The translations under genes were made by a program, and so were the position numbers. The notes beneath the pieces were generated by a model that was given only the letters and a program-made list of their open reading frames with translations, made no database searches and was not told the DNA's origin. From Cyanophora paradoxa (lineage: Eukaryota; Glaucocystophyceae; Cyanophorales; Cyanophoraceae), in assembly GCA_004431415.1 (NCBI GenBank), contig QPMI01000013.1, positions 62,001-126,000 on the forward strand: a stretch of 64,000 bases of DNA. Reading direction: 5' to 3'. Shown in pieces: positions 11,112 to 22,530 of this stretch. Numbering within the stretch: position 1 is the stretch's first letter; the number at the start of each line of letters is the position of its first letter.

Positions 11112-12634
11112 TCAGAGACTCAGAGTTGGCTCGCCCTTCGCGGAGGCACCACCTCCCTTCGCGGGGGAATCCTGACCGACCGGCGTTCCGATCGGGGCCA
11201 CTTGGACCACGAAGGGGGAGGCGAGCCCCAGGAGGAAGCCTCCAGGGCCCGCGGGGCCGGCGGCGGCGGCGGCGGCGGCGGGCGCCTCGCCAGCGATGTC
11301 GACGCGCCGGGACGTAGACGGCCCTCGCGACGCCTGCGGCGAGTAGCAGCGCTCCGCCCCCGGCCCTGCAAGGGGGAGCCCGTGAGATAGAGTACCCCCC
11401 TAGGCAGGGGCCCAGGCCGCGGGCGCACGCGGCGACGACGATGGCGATGCCGGTGGTCGACATGGGCGAGAAGGGGTTTGAGGAGGATGAAGATGGGGGG
11501 ATGTTGCCGTTGGCCGGTGGTTTTCCCCCTAAGCTGTACCCGGCGCTCGCGCCGGAGGATGTTGTACCCGAGGAGTTAGAGATCGTGCTGGAGGGCGGGG
11601 CGGTGGGCCGCGGGGTGGGGGCTGCGGGGGCTGCACACGCACCCGAGTGAGCGGGAGCGGCTCCCTCGGGCACAAGACGGGCGGGCGGGCGCACCAGGGT
11701 ACAAGACGACGCTCCCGGTGCCCTGCACGCGGACGATCCGGTCCACCTTCAGGTCGCCGAGCACCGGCTGGCCCGCGGTGGCCCGGGCCGTCAGGGCGTC
11801 CAGCGCCCGGTCGATCCAGCCCCTCTCGACCTTCAGCTGGAGCATGACGAGACTGGCCGAAGATCCGACGATCGTGACCTGCGCGCAGGCTCGGATTGAG
11901 GATCGGATCGAGGCGTGCGCACGCGATGAGCTCAGTAACCGGAACACACACCTGCCAGTAGGTGTTGATGGACGAGAGGAAGCCCTCGCGCAGCTCCTTG
12001 TCGATGGCCCGGTCTGCCTTGACCCAGTTCGCCGCCACATTGTACTGCGAGATGGGGACTTGCGCGTACTTCGAGACGACGCTCGCGAACGACACCTTGA
12101 ACTCCATGTTCACAATCGCTGCGAGTTCAAGGGGACGAATTATTCCACGGCTCGAACCAGGCAGGAAAATGCGGCGAACCAGGCACGATGGCTGCATGGA
12201 TGTCAATGCCAACGCCATGGTCAAGGTGAAGCGCTAGCGCTGAGGACGAGACTTACCTCCAGTCGCACCACCTCGTGGCCAGGTATACGCACGGAAGCTT
12301 CTCGCGGAGCTTGACTGCAATTCGCAGCTTCAGCTTGTGGCCCGCAGGTGCTTTCACGACGTCGACAGCGCCGAAGCCTTTCTGTGTAACGCCCCCAATG
12401 CTCGCTTCGAAAACCGCGGCGGAGCTCCGATCAATCCTCCCCTTCCATTCATCTCCGCCCTTCAAGACAAGCGTCTTGTCTCCAGCAGCAAGCCCGGCTG
12501 CGTGCGGGGAGTCAGGGCCAGTGCGAGCTTGTGGGCGTAGCATGCGCACCTGTTGAAAGTAGGAGCGCGACTGTGAGAAACGAAGCCAGCAGCTGCAGCC
12601 GGCATGCGCCGGCACGCTCAACGCTCGAATGCAT
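11112..12634 (-). CDS. Predicted secreted or single-pass membrane protein of unknown family
   Basis: The start at 12634 gives MHSSVERAGACRLQLLASFLTVALLLST, a convincing cleavable signal peptide. It joins in phase to AGLAAGDKTLVLKGGDEWKG and a beta-rich segment (KLKLRIAVKLREKLPCVYLATRW). The following exons read MEFKVSFASVVSKYAQVPISQYNVAANW, AIDKELREGFLSSINTYWQ, then VTIVGSSASLVMLQLKVERGW. The 3' exon is a Ser/Gly-rich stretch followed by a hydrophobic segment (TTGIAIVVAA) that may be a membrane anchor. The 3' frame was chosen to end at 11112 (EPTLSL-stop); an alternative frame gives an Arg-rich tail. I cannot assign a family. It is divergent from the SRP-receptor gene. Confidence 0.55.
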
Positions 12635-12959
12635 CGGTACGGCGACGCTCGCCGACACGTCGGCGCAGGGCGGCGGCTCTGCCGAAGCTTTCGAAGTTGC
12701 GGCCGGCAAGGCAGCCAAGGTCGCGCGCGCGGTCTGATCATGAAAGCGCGCGCTGAGGCTCGCGCCGAAGCCGCCGCTGCAGCGCCGCTGCTATAGCGGG
12801 TACTGCGAGCATGGTCGACTCGATGGTAGGCTGCTAAGTACAGGTACCCCTACTCCGCTGTTTGCCCCCCCACCTATCCGGGGGGAAGAAGTCAAGTAGA
12901 CCAGTAGGCAGCTCACACGAGCGCAGCGGCACTGAGCTCCGTCAAACGCAAGCACTAGG
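12635..12959. promoter_or_regulatory. Shared 5' region between divergent genes
   Basis: A 325-bp spacer between the secreted-protein gene (-) and SRP receptor alpha (+). No distinctive element is seen. Confidence 0.4.
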
Positions 12960-15913
12960 ATGCTCGATCACATTTCCATCCTGTCCAAGGGCGGCGTCGT
13001 CCTGTGGTCGAAGAGCGAGGAGCGGCTGAAGGGCGAGCCGATCAACAACCTCATCCGCACAGTGCTCCTCGAGGTGAGACGAGCGCTGCCGGCGCGCTTG
13101 GCCGGCGCTTACCGGCATCGGCATGCAGGAGCGTGGCGGGCAATCGAGCCACAATGTCGACTCCTACACGCTCAAGTGGACCCTCGCGAATGAGCTGGAC
13201 CTCATCTTCGTGGTCCGAATGGCCCCTCCCGCGCTGATTCGCGCGGGCGGGCCGGCTTAGCGTGAGGGCTCGCGCCATAGGTGGTCTACCAGCGCATCCT
13301 GCAGCTCTTCTACGTCGACGAGCTCCTGGAACGCGTGAAGCATCAGTTTACTTCTCTCTACCGAGATCGCATCATCAGCAAATCGATAGACAAGTTCGCC
13401 TTCGACGAGGCATTCAAACGCATATATGCGGAATGCGAGGAGCGGGCGGACGATGTGCGTCATTCGTCGCTCTCCGCTTGCACTGCGGCTTGACTTAGCC
13501 GCGCAGAACAAGCGCCCGCGCGCCCAGCAACAGTTCCAGCCCGCCGCTCGCGGCAAAACTGCTGGAACGTCCACAAAAAAAAGTGCGACCCGAGCCCCTC
13601 TTTGAGCGCGCTCGACTCTTATTCGTGCGGCGACAGCCTTGGAGAGCGCGGAGGACGACAGCGAGGCCAGCGGGAAGGAGAAGGTCTCTGCGAAGGGCGG
13701 CGCTGCTGGGAAGGCCGCAGGAAAGTCCGGGCAGAACGGGAGCGCTCCTGCAAAGAACGCCAGTCCCTCGCCCGTCAGCAACGACAAGGTTCCCGCCAAG
13801 TCGGTGCGCTCGCAGCCCGTCCGCCGCGCCTCGCCGCCGCTCACGTGCCGCAGGACACGGACACGACGGCGGACGAGTCTCAGGACCAGATTCGCGCGAA
13901 CATTGAGAAGCTGAAGGCCGGTGCGTCCTCCCGGAGCTTCTTCGAGCGCCGCGACTGCGCTAAGCGGGCCCCAGGCAAGCTGCCGCCGCGCGCGGTCGGC
14001 GCGAAGAAGAAGGAGAAGAAGGAGGATCCGTTCCTTGCGGCCATCCTGGGCGGCAAGAAGGGCGCCAAGCCGGCGGCGGAGGAGTGCGTGGCGCCGCGCC
14101 GCTCTGCGCCCTCGGCGACCGCGAGGCGCTGACGCGGGCCCAGGCCGACGAAGAAGGCGAAGGTGGCGCGCAAGTGGGACGGCCAGGTCTCGCGCGAGGA
14201 GGCTTCCGCGCTGGACTTCAGCAAGAACCAGGAGGCCACCGGCGACGAGTCCGGCGACGGGGTCCGCGCCCCCCGCGCCGCGCCTCCCTTCCTTCCCCGC
14301 CTTCCCTGACCGGCGCGCTCGCAGCTGAACGCGAAGACTGACGAGTACTTTAAGAAGGGCCCCATGCAGCTCGAGGACGAGGAGTCCTCCGAGGAGGAAA
14401 CCGAGGAGGAGGGTGCGCCGCCCGGCCCTCTACCACCCGCTCCCCGCCGCCCCGCCGCTCACCTGCCTGGTCCCGCGGCAGAGGCGGCGGCGGCGGCGGG
14501 TGCGGCGAACGGCTCGGCGCCCTCGGGGGAGCCGAAGAAGCGCAGCTTCTTCACGAGCATGCTGCGGACGATCACGGGCAACAAGGTCCTCGAGGCTGAG
14601 GACCTCGCCCCGGTCCTCCTCTCCTTCCGCCAGGTCCGCGCGCACGCCCGCGCGCCGCCGTCGTCGTCGTCGTCGCCGCCGCCGTCGCTGGGAGCGAGGA
14701 CCGACCGAGCGGCGTGCGGCCCGCGCAGCGCCTGATGGAGAAGAACGTCGCGGTGGAGATCGCGGACAAGCTCTGCGAGTCGGTCTCGGCCTCGCTGCTG
14801 GGCCGTAAGATCTCCAGCTTCGCGACCGTCTCGGCGACCGTCAAGAAGGCCCTCGAGGAGGCCATCACCCGCATCCTCACCCCCAAGCGCTCCACTGACA
14901 TCCTCGCCGAGGCGCGCCCGTGCCGCGCTGCGCCGCGCCGCCGCGCGCGTCCCTGACGCCCGCCCCCGCAGGTGCTGGCCGCGAAGGCGCAGCGCCGGCC
15001 CTACACCATCGTCTTCATGGGCGTCAACGGCGTCGGCAAGAGCACGAACCTCGCCAAGGCGCGGCCTCTCGCCCCGCGTCGCGCCGCCCCGCCGAGCTGA
15101 GCGCGCGGCGCCCGCCCCGCCCCGCGCAGGTCTGCTACTGGCTGCAGAGCAACGGCGTGAACTGCATGATCGCGGCGTGCGACACGTTCCGCTCCGGCGC
15201 TGTGGAGCAGCTGAAGGTCCACTCGCGCAAGCTCGGCGTCCCGCTCTTCGAGCGCGGCTACGGCAAGGACGCCGCCGCCATCGCCCAGAGCGCCATCGCC
15301 AGTGGTGCCGCCTCGCCCCGCCCGCCCCTGCGCCGCCCCGCCCGGCAAGTGAGCGAGCCGCGCGCGCGCAGCCAAGGAGAGCGGGGTGGACTGCGTTCTT
15401 GTGGACACGGCGGGGCGCATGCAGGACAACGAGCCGCTCATGCGCGCTCTGGCCAAGGTGATTGACCCGCCCGCCCGCGCCGCGCCGCGCCGCGCGCGCG
15501 TGTCCGCGCCGCTGACGCCCGGGGGCGTGCGGGGGCGCAGCTCGTGCACCAGAATAAGCCGGACCTGATCCTGTTCGTGGGGGAGGCCCTGGTCGGGAAC
15601 GACGCGGTGGACCAGCTCACCAAGTTCAACCAGTCGCTCACGGACTTCGCGCCCGACCCGTCGGCCCCGCCCCGCCTCGTCGACGGCATCGTCCTCACCA
15701 AGTTCGACACGATCGACGATAAGGCGCGCGCGTGCCGCCGGCTCCGCTGTGCTGAGCTCCGCTTGCTTACCGTGCTCTTCCTCGCAGGTCGGGGCTGCCA
15801 TCTCGATGGTGTACACGACGGGCCAGCCGATCATGTTCGTCGGGTGCGGACAGACGTACCACGACCTCCGCAAGCTCAACAACCGCACCATCATCCGCGC
15901 CCTCCTCCGCTGA
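12960..15913 (+). CDS. SRPRA: Signal recognition particle receptor subunit alpha
   Basis: GTPase that docks ribosome-SRP complexes at the ER membrane. The N-terminus [16 protein letters not shown]...[15 protein letters not shown] is the SRX longin domain that binds SRP receptor beta. It is followed by [19 protein letters not shown] (exon from 13282). A charged linker ([28 protein letters not shown]) leads to the NG domain: N-domain [36 protein letters not shown]1 [13 protein letters not shown] (about 15020), [12 protein letters not shown]3 DTAGRMQDN (15400), G4 TKFDTIDDK (15700), and the closing [20 protein letters not shown], ending ALLR-stop at 15913. All GTPase motifs are intact. At least three introns (14912-14971, 15059-15129, 15724-15787) have GC donors (GCGCG), with frames confirmed by the family sequence. 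The linker exons (13500-14400) are less certain. Confidence 0.95.
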
Positions 15914-16173
15914 CAGCGCCAGGCGCCCGCGCGCCCGGTTCCGGACCCGGACCCCCGCGCTTTGTGCACTCGAAGAGACCCTATACTCCCGCTGTGATCC
16001 TGTGGCGAGGGACGCGCACGCGCGCAGCGCAATGAGCTATTGAAAGGGATTCGAAGACCATAGCTAACAATGTGACGGATTGAGCGAGCGCGGCCAGCAC
16101 GCTCTGGGGGGTACACGTACCGCCCCTCGAGTTGCGACACCAGCGAAAGCAGCAGGCCCAGCGTTCGCTAGAG

Positions 16174-16665
16174 ATGGACTTGCTTGGCGCGTACGGCAGT
16201 GACGGAGAGGAAGAGGAGGAGGAGAAGCCCGCCGCGTCGCCGCCGAAGGAGCCCGAATCGAAGGAGGACAGCATTCTCGGCAAGCGCTCGGCACCCACGA
16301 AGAAAGCAGCTCAGCCACCGCCTCCCAAAGCGCCGTGTACGAAGCTGCCGTCCCCGTTTGAGTCGGGAGGCTCGAGCTCGAAGCTGCCCTCGCCGTTCAG
16401 CGTGTCGTCGTCGGTGGTCGCGCCCCCGTCATCCCGCGCGGTCGCGCGAGCGGCTGCGGAAGAAGCAGAAGAGGCTGAGGTCACGACCAAGTCGCTCGTG
16501 CCGCCTCAGGTCGCCCGGAGAAGACCGAACGTACGCCAGATCCTCCCCGCCTCGTATGCGCGCCTGAGGCGCCCCGCTCGCGTGCAGACCGTCACGGAGG
16601 ACTACAAGTCGCTGGGATTCAAGGACAAGGCAGCTCCGAAGCCCGCGCCTCGCACTTCGCCTTAG
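16174..16665 (+). CDS. PRCC-domain (mitotic checkpoint/splicing-associated) protein
   Basis: A short nuclear-type protein starting MDLLGAYGSDGEEEEEE. It has Lys/Pro/Ser-rich middle motifs (KLPSPF twice) and the PRCC-like signature SLVPPQVARRRPN. Removing a 57-nt intron (16531-16587; GTACG...GTGCAG) joins RRPN to TVTEDYKSLGFK, matching the PRCC pattern RRPNVVTED. Without splicing the frame stays open, adding 19 residues. Human PRCC associates with splicing factors and MAD2L2; here only the family tie is inferred. The protein is shorter than animal PRCC and lacks the long Pro-rich region. It follows SRPRA in tandem with a 260-bp gap. Confidence 0.6.
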   Translation: MDLLGAYGSDGEEEEEEKPAASPPKEPESKEDSILGKRSAPTKKAAQPPPPKAPCTKLPSPFESGGSSSKLPSPFSVSSSVVAPPSSRAVARAAAEEAEEAEVTTKSLVPPQVARRRPNVRQILPASYARLRRPARVQTVTEDYKSLGFKDKAAPKPAPRTSP

Positions 16666-16888
16666 CTATGAAGCCCGCTACCGCCGTGATCCGGCGGCAG
16701 GGCTTGCTCCCAAGCGCATCCAATGATCTTGCATCGGCTGCGCGGCATCCGTCCCGCGCAGGCTTCTTTCGGCCGCGGACTCTCGGGACCACTCGGCGTT
16801 CCTGCCCTCTGCAAATGGGACTTCGCCTCGCGCCTAGCTACTTCGGCCCAGCCGCTCTTGTCCGTACGTGTGTGCAACGGAACGCGTG

Positions 16889-18180
16889 TCATTCTTCACT
16901 TTGCGTTCGCGGATCGGGAGTGCGACGCGCCGCTGTCGACTCTAGGTCGCTTGGCGCCTCGCTCGAGCGGCGGCGGGGATCCAGATCCGGAGGGGGGGCA
17001 GCGGTAGAGGGGCGCTGGGGCGGCTTCGGCTCAGGGAATGCGTCGTTGTCGTCGCTGGCGCCAGCTGCAGCCGGCCGCGGAGGGGATCCGGGGGCAGGGA
17101 GGGGTGCGTGGCTGGGACCCATCTCGCCCCCGAGCTGGAGCTGGCCCTCGCGCGAGTGACGGAGCCACCGCTTGAGGGAGCCCGAGAGGGCCTTGGACGC
17201 GAGGAGGGCGAGGTTGGGCGAGGCCGGGAGCGCCGCGCCCGCCAGCGCGGCGGAGCCCAGGTCGAGGACGGCGTCAGAGAGCGTGTCCGCCGCCTCCGAG
17301 AGGGCCTCCTCGCCCTCCAGGCTGCCCCCGCCCACCGCCCGCGCCGCCTGCACCCCGTGAAACAGAGACGCCCCTGCGCGGAGGGGTGAGCCTCGAGCTC
17401 AGAGGCGCGACGCGCGCGGCCCGTGCGCTTCTGACTGACCTGCAGTCAGGAGCGAAAGCTGGAGCTGCGTTTGTGGGCACGCCTGCTTCGCCATACGCCG
17501 CACCATCTTGTCAGCGGCGCCTTCTCTCATCTTCCCCAATGCTGACTTTTGACAGCGCCGCAGCATCTCCAGGGCGAGTTGCCTGTGCAGTTCGCGATCA
17601 ATTTGATTGCCGCTGAAACAGATGGGTCGCGCACGGAGGCGTTGCGGCTCGGTTCTCGCACGCGACGCCCACTAGGCCCTCCACCAGGCCTTTCTTTGCC
17701 GAGGACTGCACGAGGGCTTGCAACTCCAGACCAACGCCGGCGCCTTGCGTGGCAAGCCGGGCTGCGTGTGCGCATGCGCGGGAGTGAGCGCCGGTGCGTG
17801 AAGAGCGCGCCTGCCCAGCTTACCTTGCAGCGGCCGCAGAATGGGGATTTGCGGGCGGGCCTGCGCTTTCGGGCGCGGAGCGGCATGTGCAGCGGCTGGA
17901 GTGCGTTCTTCGCTGCTCGCCGCACGGGGAGCTGGCAATGAGCTCCGCAGGGCATCGCTAGCGGAGCGAACAAAGGACTTTACATGCAAGCGCGCCTCGC
18001 GCTTCGCTTCCCGCTTCTCTTCCCGCTTCGCTTCCTCCGTTTCACTACGATACAAGGGCGTGAGGCGCGCGTGGGTCGGTCGCTTGCAACAGGCAGAAAT
18101 CGAGCGCACCTTGAATCGGGAGCAAGAGGCTGCGCATGCGCAGCCTCGCCCGATATCGATAGCGCTGAGTTGGCGAGCAT
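16889..18180 (-). CDS. Unknown Lys/Arg-rich helical protein
   Basis: I do not recognise this protein. The start at 18180 (MLANSALSISGEAAHAQP) is followed by a GT-AG intron. The next exon is rich in charged helix (SETEEAKREEKREAKREAR) continuing LHVKSFVRSASDALRSSLPA. Next come SSAKKGLVEGLVGV and GNQIDRELHRQLALEMLRRC running into KMREGAADKMVRRMAKQ; the intron between them can be read with either a GC or a GT donor. The last exon (from about 17345) is Ala/Leu-rich (EALSEAADTLSDAVLDLGSAALAG) and ends in a Pro/Ser-rich tail with the stop at 16889. The composition suggests coiled or amphipathic helices. An in-frame ATG at 18300 is an alternative start. Confidence 0.5.
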
Positions 18181-18967
18181 TCGAACGTGCCACGGTGGAG
18201 CTCGAGCGCGTGCGGGGGGGCGCGGCGGACTAGCGCGCGCGGTGGCGCGAGTCTCTGCGCATGCCCCCCGCGGGAGTCGACCCCGATGCCATGATGCCAA
18301 TGGACTCAGTGACTTGGATGCAGAACTGCATTTGTTTTGGTGAATTACCAGCCACAGTCTCTAGACACCATGCGGAACTGCAGCTGGGAATCGAAGAATA
18401 AATACAGAAAATCTCAAACCTAATTATAAGTACCGTAGTCTGACCCATATGTAAAGCATGAACTCGAAGCCTATAATCATAAAAGTTACACTCAGTGACT
18501 GCAGCTGCCAGCTAGACTTGGGCGCCAGATTACTCAAATTTGAAAAAGCCTGCCCTTCCATGACTGCTCGCGGGGGGAAGTTATGCTACTAGATCCGGAT
18601 CCAGTCATAAACTGCGACATGTAAATCTCGATACCGCCGGGCCGATGTTGCGGTAGAGCTGCTGAGCGCGAAGCTCACGATCTAGATCTAAATCTAAATC
18701 TGTCGACGTCCTATAGCTACTTCAAAAACTCAAAAACAGCGCTCATAATCATGACACTGTGACAACGAGCTGCGATCAGCAACAGCTGACGTCGAAGAAG
18801 TATTGGTCTCGAGCCGAAACGAAAAAAGTCTGTTCCGGGCCGAGCGCATGCTCGTCGGTATCGGTGACCGAAATTCGTATAGTAAAATAGTGCTATGCCT
18901 CCGAAGGCGCCCGTGAAGCCTCGAGGGCCGGCGCCGCGCGCAGCGGGCCGGGGCGGCCGGCTCCCCC
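18181..18967. other. AT-richer spacer between two minus-strand genes
   Basis: It lies upstream of the helical-protein gene and downstream of the ZIP transporter. It contains a short tandem array of AGATCTAAATCTAAATCTG type near 18680-18705 and no credible exon. The base composition drops clearly relative to the genes. Confidence 0.5.
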
Positions 18968-20786
18968 TCACAGCTCGAAGAGAACGAAGGAGATGTGCAT
19001 GATGAGCATACCCAGGATCACCGCCCCCGCCGTGAACTTGTCACCCGCGCGGATCCTGGGCACGCGAAGCACGGCCAGTCGACGTCAGAGGATCCACGGG
19101 TGAGACGGGGGCGGGGGGAGGGGGGGGGCGGGGCGCACCGGAAGGCCGTGGGGAGCAGCTCGACGACTGCGGTGAAAATCATGACGCCGCCGACGAGGCC
19201 GTACACGATTCCCGAGGCGGCCTCCGTCATTCCCCGGTCCATGATGCCCCTGGGCCCCCCGACCACTCAGCTCAGGCCCATCTGAGATGAGCTCTGCGAT
19301 GGGGCACGGACCAGCCGATGGCGGCGCCGATGGGCTCGGAGCAGCCGGCGAGGAAGCACCAAAAGATCGCCTTCTTGCGGCTCCCCGTCGCCTGCAGCAC
19401 GGTAATCCCCACTGCGCGCCCGGCCCGCGTCAGGACGGCCGGGCCCCGCCCGAGCACAAGGCTCGAAACTCGAGATTTCCGCACCGCTGATGCCTTCCCT
19501 GCAAGCAGGCAAGCTGCGGGTCAGAGGGGTCGCAGGGCGGGGGAGGGCGGGCGGCGGGGGGTACACGCACGGGATGTTGTGGATGGCGATCGCGAGGGCG
19601 ACGGCGCCGCCCACCTTGAGGTTCCCCGCCAGGCTCAGGAACGACGCAATGCCCTCTGCGGTGGGCGCGAATGTGTTACTTAAGCTTGAGCTTTGGGGCG
19701 GGGCGGGGCGGGGTGGGGGTACCGGGGATCTTGTGGAGGGTAATGGAGACGAAGGTGACGATGGCGACGGCGAGGAGGCGGAGGCCGCCGATGTCGTCCT
19801 CGGGCCGCGGCGCCGGCGCCGCCCGCTGCTCCTTCTCCTTCTCGGCGCCGAGGGGCGGCCGCCGGGCGCTGGCGCTCCCGCCCGCTTCAGATTCGGCCAC
19901 GACCTTCGAGCCGTCGGGGGCATATGCATCTTGGCCCCCCCCCGCCACCGTGACGTCATCCTCCTTCTCCTGGGAGCCCGGCGCCGCGAGCTCGAGGCTC
20001 GCGGGGCACACGACGGCCGGCGAGAGGCGCTGCAGCGCCGCCGGCGGCGGCCCGCCGGCCTCCGCCTCCGCAGCGGAAGCGGCCGCGCCGCCTTCGCGGT
20101 CGGCCCGGGGGGCCACCGCCTCTCCCTCCTCCAAATCCTTCGAGCGCCGCGCCGGCTTCTTCTTCTCGCCGATCGCGATCGGCGGCCCGTCGAAGACCTG
20201 CGCGCGCGCGAGGGAGGAATGAGACGCAAGAATTCAAATTCGCGACGAAGCAGTGAGGGGGGTACGCGCGCGCCTCGGCGACGTCGGGCTCGGGCCCGCG
20301 CATGTAGCGGTTGATCATGAAGTCGAGGACGGCGACGGCGCCCATGCCCCCGAAGAGCGAGCCCAGGACGGCGAGGGTCGAGAGCAGCTCGGCGTGGCCC
20401 TCCCCGGGGTGCCCCTCTGACATCGCCCGTGTAAAGTGCTCACCCGCCTCCGTGACCACTTCGACGTAGCTGACGTGTAACTGCGCGCGCGGGGGTAGTG
20501 CTCAGGACGGGGTGCGTGAGGTCTAAAGGAGTGGAGGTTGGGCTCACCATGACGCCAGCGGCCAACGCGAGTGCTCCCGCGAGGATTTTGCGGGACGTCA
20601 GGGCCTGTGGGAGCAGGGTAACGAGGCCACCGATCACGGTCGCGAGCCCTGCGTGGGGTGCACGAGCGTGAGTCCATCGCGTGCTCACGCGGTCGGGCCG
20701 GGGGCGAGGGCGGGGACAAACGCGCCTGCCGCGACCGTCAGGGCGAACGCGATGGCGGCCGATGTGCCGCCTGTGGTGGCTGACAT
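18968..20786 (-). CDS. ZIP-family zinc/divalent-metal transporter (ZupT/Zrt3-like)
   Basis: Membrane transporter importing Zn2+ or related metals into the cytosol from outside or from a compartment. The start at 20786 gives MSATTGGTSAAIAFALTVAAG (TM1). Then come GLATVIGGLVTLLPQALTSRK and LAGALALAAGVM (TM2) and YVEVVTEAG...LAVLGSLFGGMGAVAVLDFM (TM3). A long acidic/Ala-rich cytosolic loop (about 19800-20200) precedes TM4 VTFVSITLHKIPEGIASF and TM5 ALAIAIHNIPEGISVGI. TM6-8 follow (FWCFLAGCSEPIGAAIGW, GIVYGLVGGVMIFTAVVELLPTA, AVILGMLIMHISFVLFEL-stop). Both metal-site motifs are split by introns right at the IP|EG codons. TM4 has HKIPEG rather than HNFPEG, a change I recall from fungal vacuolar Zrt3-type ZIPs. 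Confidence 0.9.
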
Positions 20787-21619
20787 CTTCGCCGCTCAGC
20801 TGTTCCAAGCCGGAGGGGGGCCACCAAGGAAGCAGCGCAAGCTTCAGTTGCCCGCAGCAGTTCGGAGGCCGGGTGCACAAGGGACGAGACGCCCCAAGCT
20901 GCTGCAGAACGGCGAGCACCTCGATGTCTGTCGATGCAAGGCGCTGAATCGATGCGTGTACGTGCTCTCCAATCCCTTTTCCCGATCGTGCCGGTTTCGA
21001 TCGTGAGGCGATCAGGCGCTCTCAGCGCTCGGAGCTAAGGAGTCTAGCTACGCCGGCTTCGGGCGCGCGCGTGCGCAGCTGCTGTCGTACGCGTTGCGGC
21101 TATGCACTGCAATACGCACTCACGCGTTCGCCCTCCTCTGCTCCCGCGCGACAAGTGCGTGATCCCAGCAGCAGCGCTGCGGTGGCCGAAAGGGGGGGGG
21201 CTTCTTGAGGGCGGCGAGGGGGGGCGAGGGAGGCACACGCCTGCGCGCTCCGCGACTGGCTGCGAGCATGGGGGTTGTTTTGGGATTTTCTTTTCAAGTG
21301 ACAACCGTCTCGGGTTGACGTCCTTCAACCGGCGCGTCGCTTGACCGCGATGGGTACGCGTGCGGCGGGCTATAGCTACCAGGCTGCGCGAAATCGAAAG
21401 CAGAGCTCGGGCCTGCCGCTGAGCTGTAAATGTGGTTCAGCAGCAGCAGCAGCGGGCAGCTACCAGCTTACCGTTGAGTACTGCCGCAGCAGCCGCCAGC
21501 CAGCGAGATCTAGAAGCGCTCATCGGACAACCAATCGATATCGCACGATTCCGGCGAGTGCAGTTCCGTGTTGCTGCGGCGGCGTACATATGATTGAGCG
21601 CAGTGCGAAACGCGCCTGA
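20787..21619. other. Shared 5' region of divergent ZIP and fRMsr genes
   Basis: An 833-bp spacer between two divergent starts. I see no exon in it. A G-rich run lies at about 21192-21230, and a CAGCAGCAG triplet stretch at about 21436-21455. Confidence 0.45.
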
Positions 21620-22424
21620 ATGGTGCACGGGAGCGGCGCGGGGTCCGAGGCGGCGCCAGCGTCGCACGGGGAGCTGCTGGAGCGGCTGCGGGCCCTCGTG
21701 GACGGCGAGCGCGACCGCGTCGCCAACATGGCGAACGCGGCGTCCCTTCTCTACTGGGGCCTAAACGCGGTCAGCCCTCTCCCGGCCCGCACGCGCCCGC
21801 ACGCATTCCGCTTGAATTAGATCGGAGCGCCCTCCGATGACGACCGGCGCCGGCAGCTGTCCCCGGACTCGGTCAACTGGCTCGGGTTCTATGTCTGGAG
21901 CGCCTCCCGCCGGGGCCTCGTCCTCGGTACGGCCGGCCCCGCGCGTCAGCTGCACATGCAGCTAGCTGCAGGCGCCGCCGGCCGTGGAGCCGCTGATCCG
22001 AGCGGCGGGGCGGGGCGCAGGGCCCTTCCACGGGCAGCCGGCCTGCATTTTCATCGCGGAGGGCCGCGGCGTGTGCGGGGCGGCCGCCGCGCGGCGGGAG
22101 ACGCTCGTGGTGCCGGACGTGCACGCCTTCCCGGGGCACATCGCGTGCGACGCGCGGAGCGCCAGCGAGATCGTAGTGCCGCTGCTGCGCCCAGTCCCCG
22201 GCCCGGGCGGGGAGGCCCCTGAGGTTCTCGCCGTCCTGGACGCCGACGCTCCCCGCCCGGACCGCTTCGGCCCCGCCGAGCGCGAGCTGCTCGAGGCGGC
22301 AGCCGGCCTCCTCGCCTCGGGGCGCGCTCCCCTTCGCTCTGCTCTGTTGTGCTTTGCTCCCCGCGCGCCTGACTGATTTTCGGCCCCGCCCCCCGCGCAG
22401 CTGCGACTGGCCTTCTCCCGCGTG
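21620..22424 (+). CDS. Free methionine-(R)-sulfoxide reductase (GAF-domain fRMsr)
   Basis: Cytosolic enzyme reducing free methionine-R-sulfoxide with thioredoxin, an oxidative-stress repair function. The N-terminus MVHGSGAGSEAAPASHGELL leads to ANMANAASLLYWGLN. The next exon is DSVNWLGFYVWSASRRGLVL. After the intron 21927-22020 comes GPFHGQPACIF, which restores the family spacing exactly. It continues GRGVCGAAAARRETLVVPDV and HAFPGHIACDARSASEIVVP. The three redox cysteines (PAC, GVCG, HIACD) are all present. The last intron (22322-22400) has a GC donor and joins LLASG to CDWPSPA-stop, the standard fRMsr ending. The family is common in bacteria and present in yeasts; here it is fully intronised, so it is a resident nuclear gene. 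Confidence 0.93.
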
Positions 22425-22530
22425 ATCCCTTAAGCTTGGCTCTGTGTTTGAAATTTCAAAAACGCGTCGTCGAATCTGCCCTGGGATATGCAAACACTTC
22501 GATCTAAGAGGGGACCGTCGGGCGCGGGCG

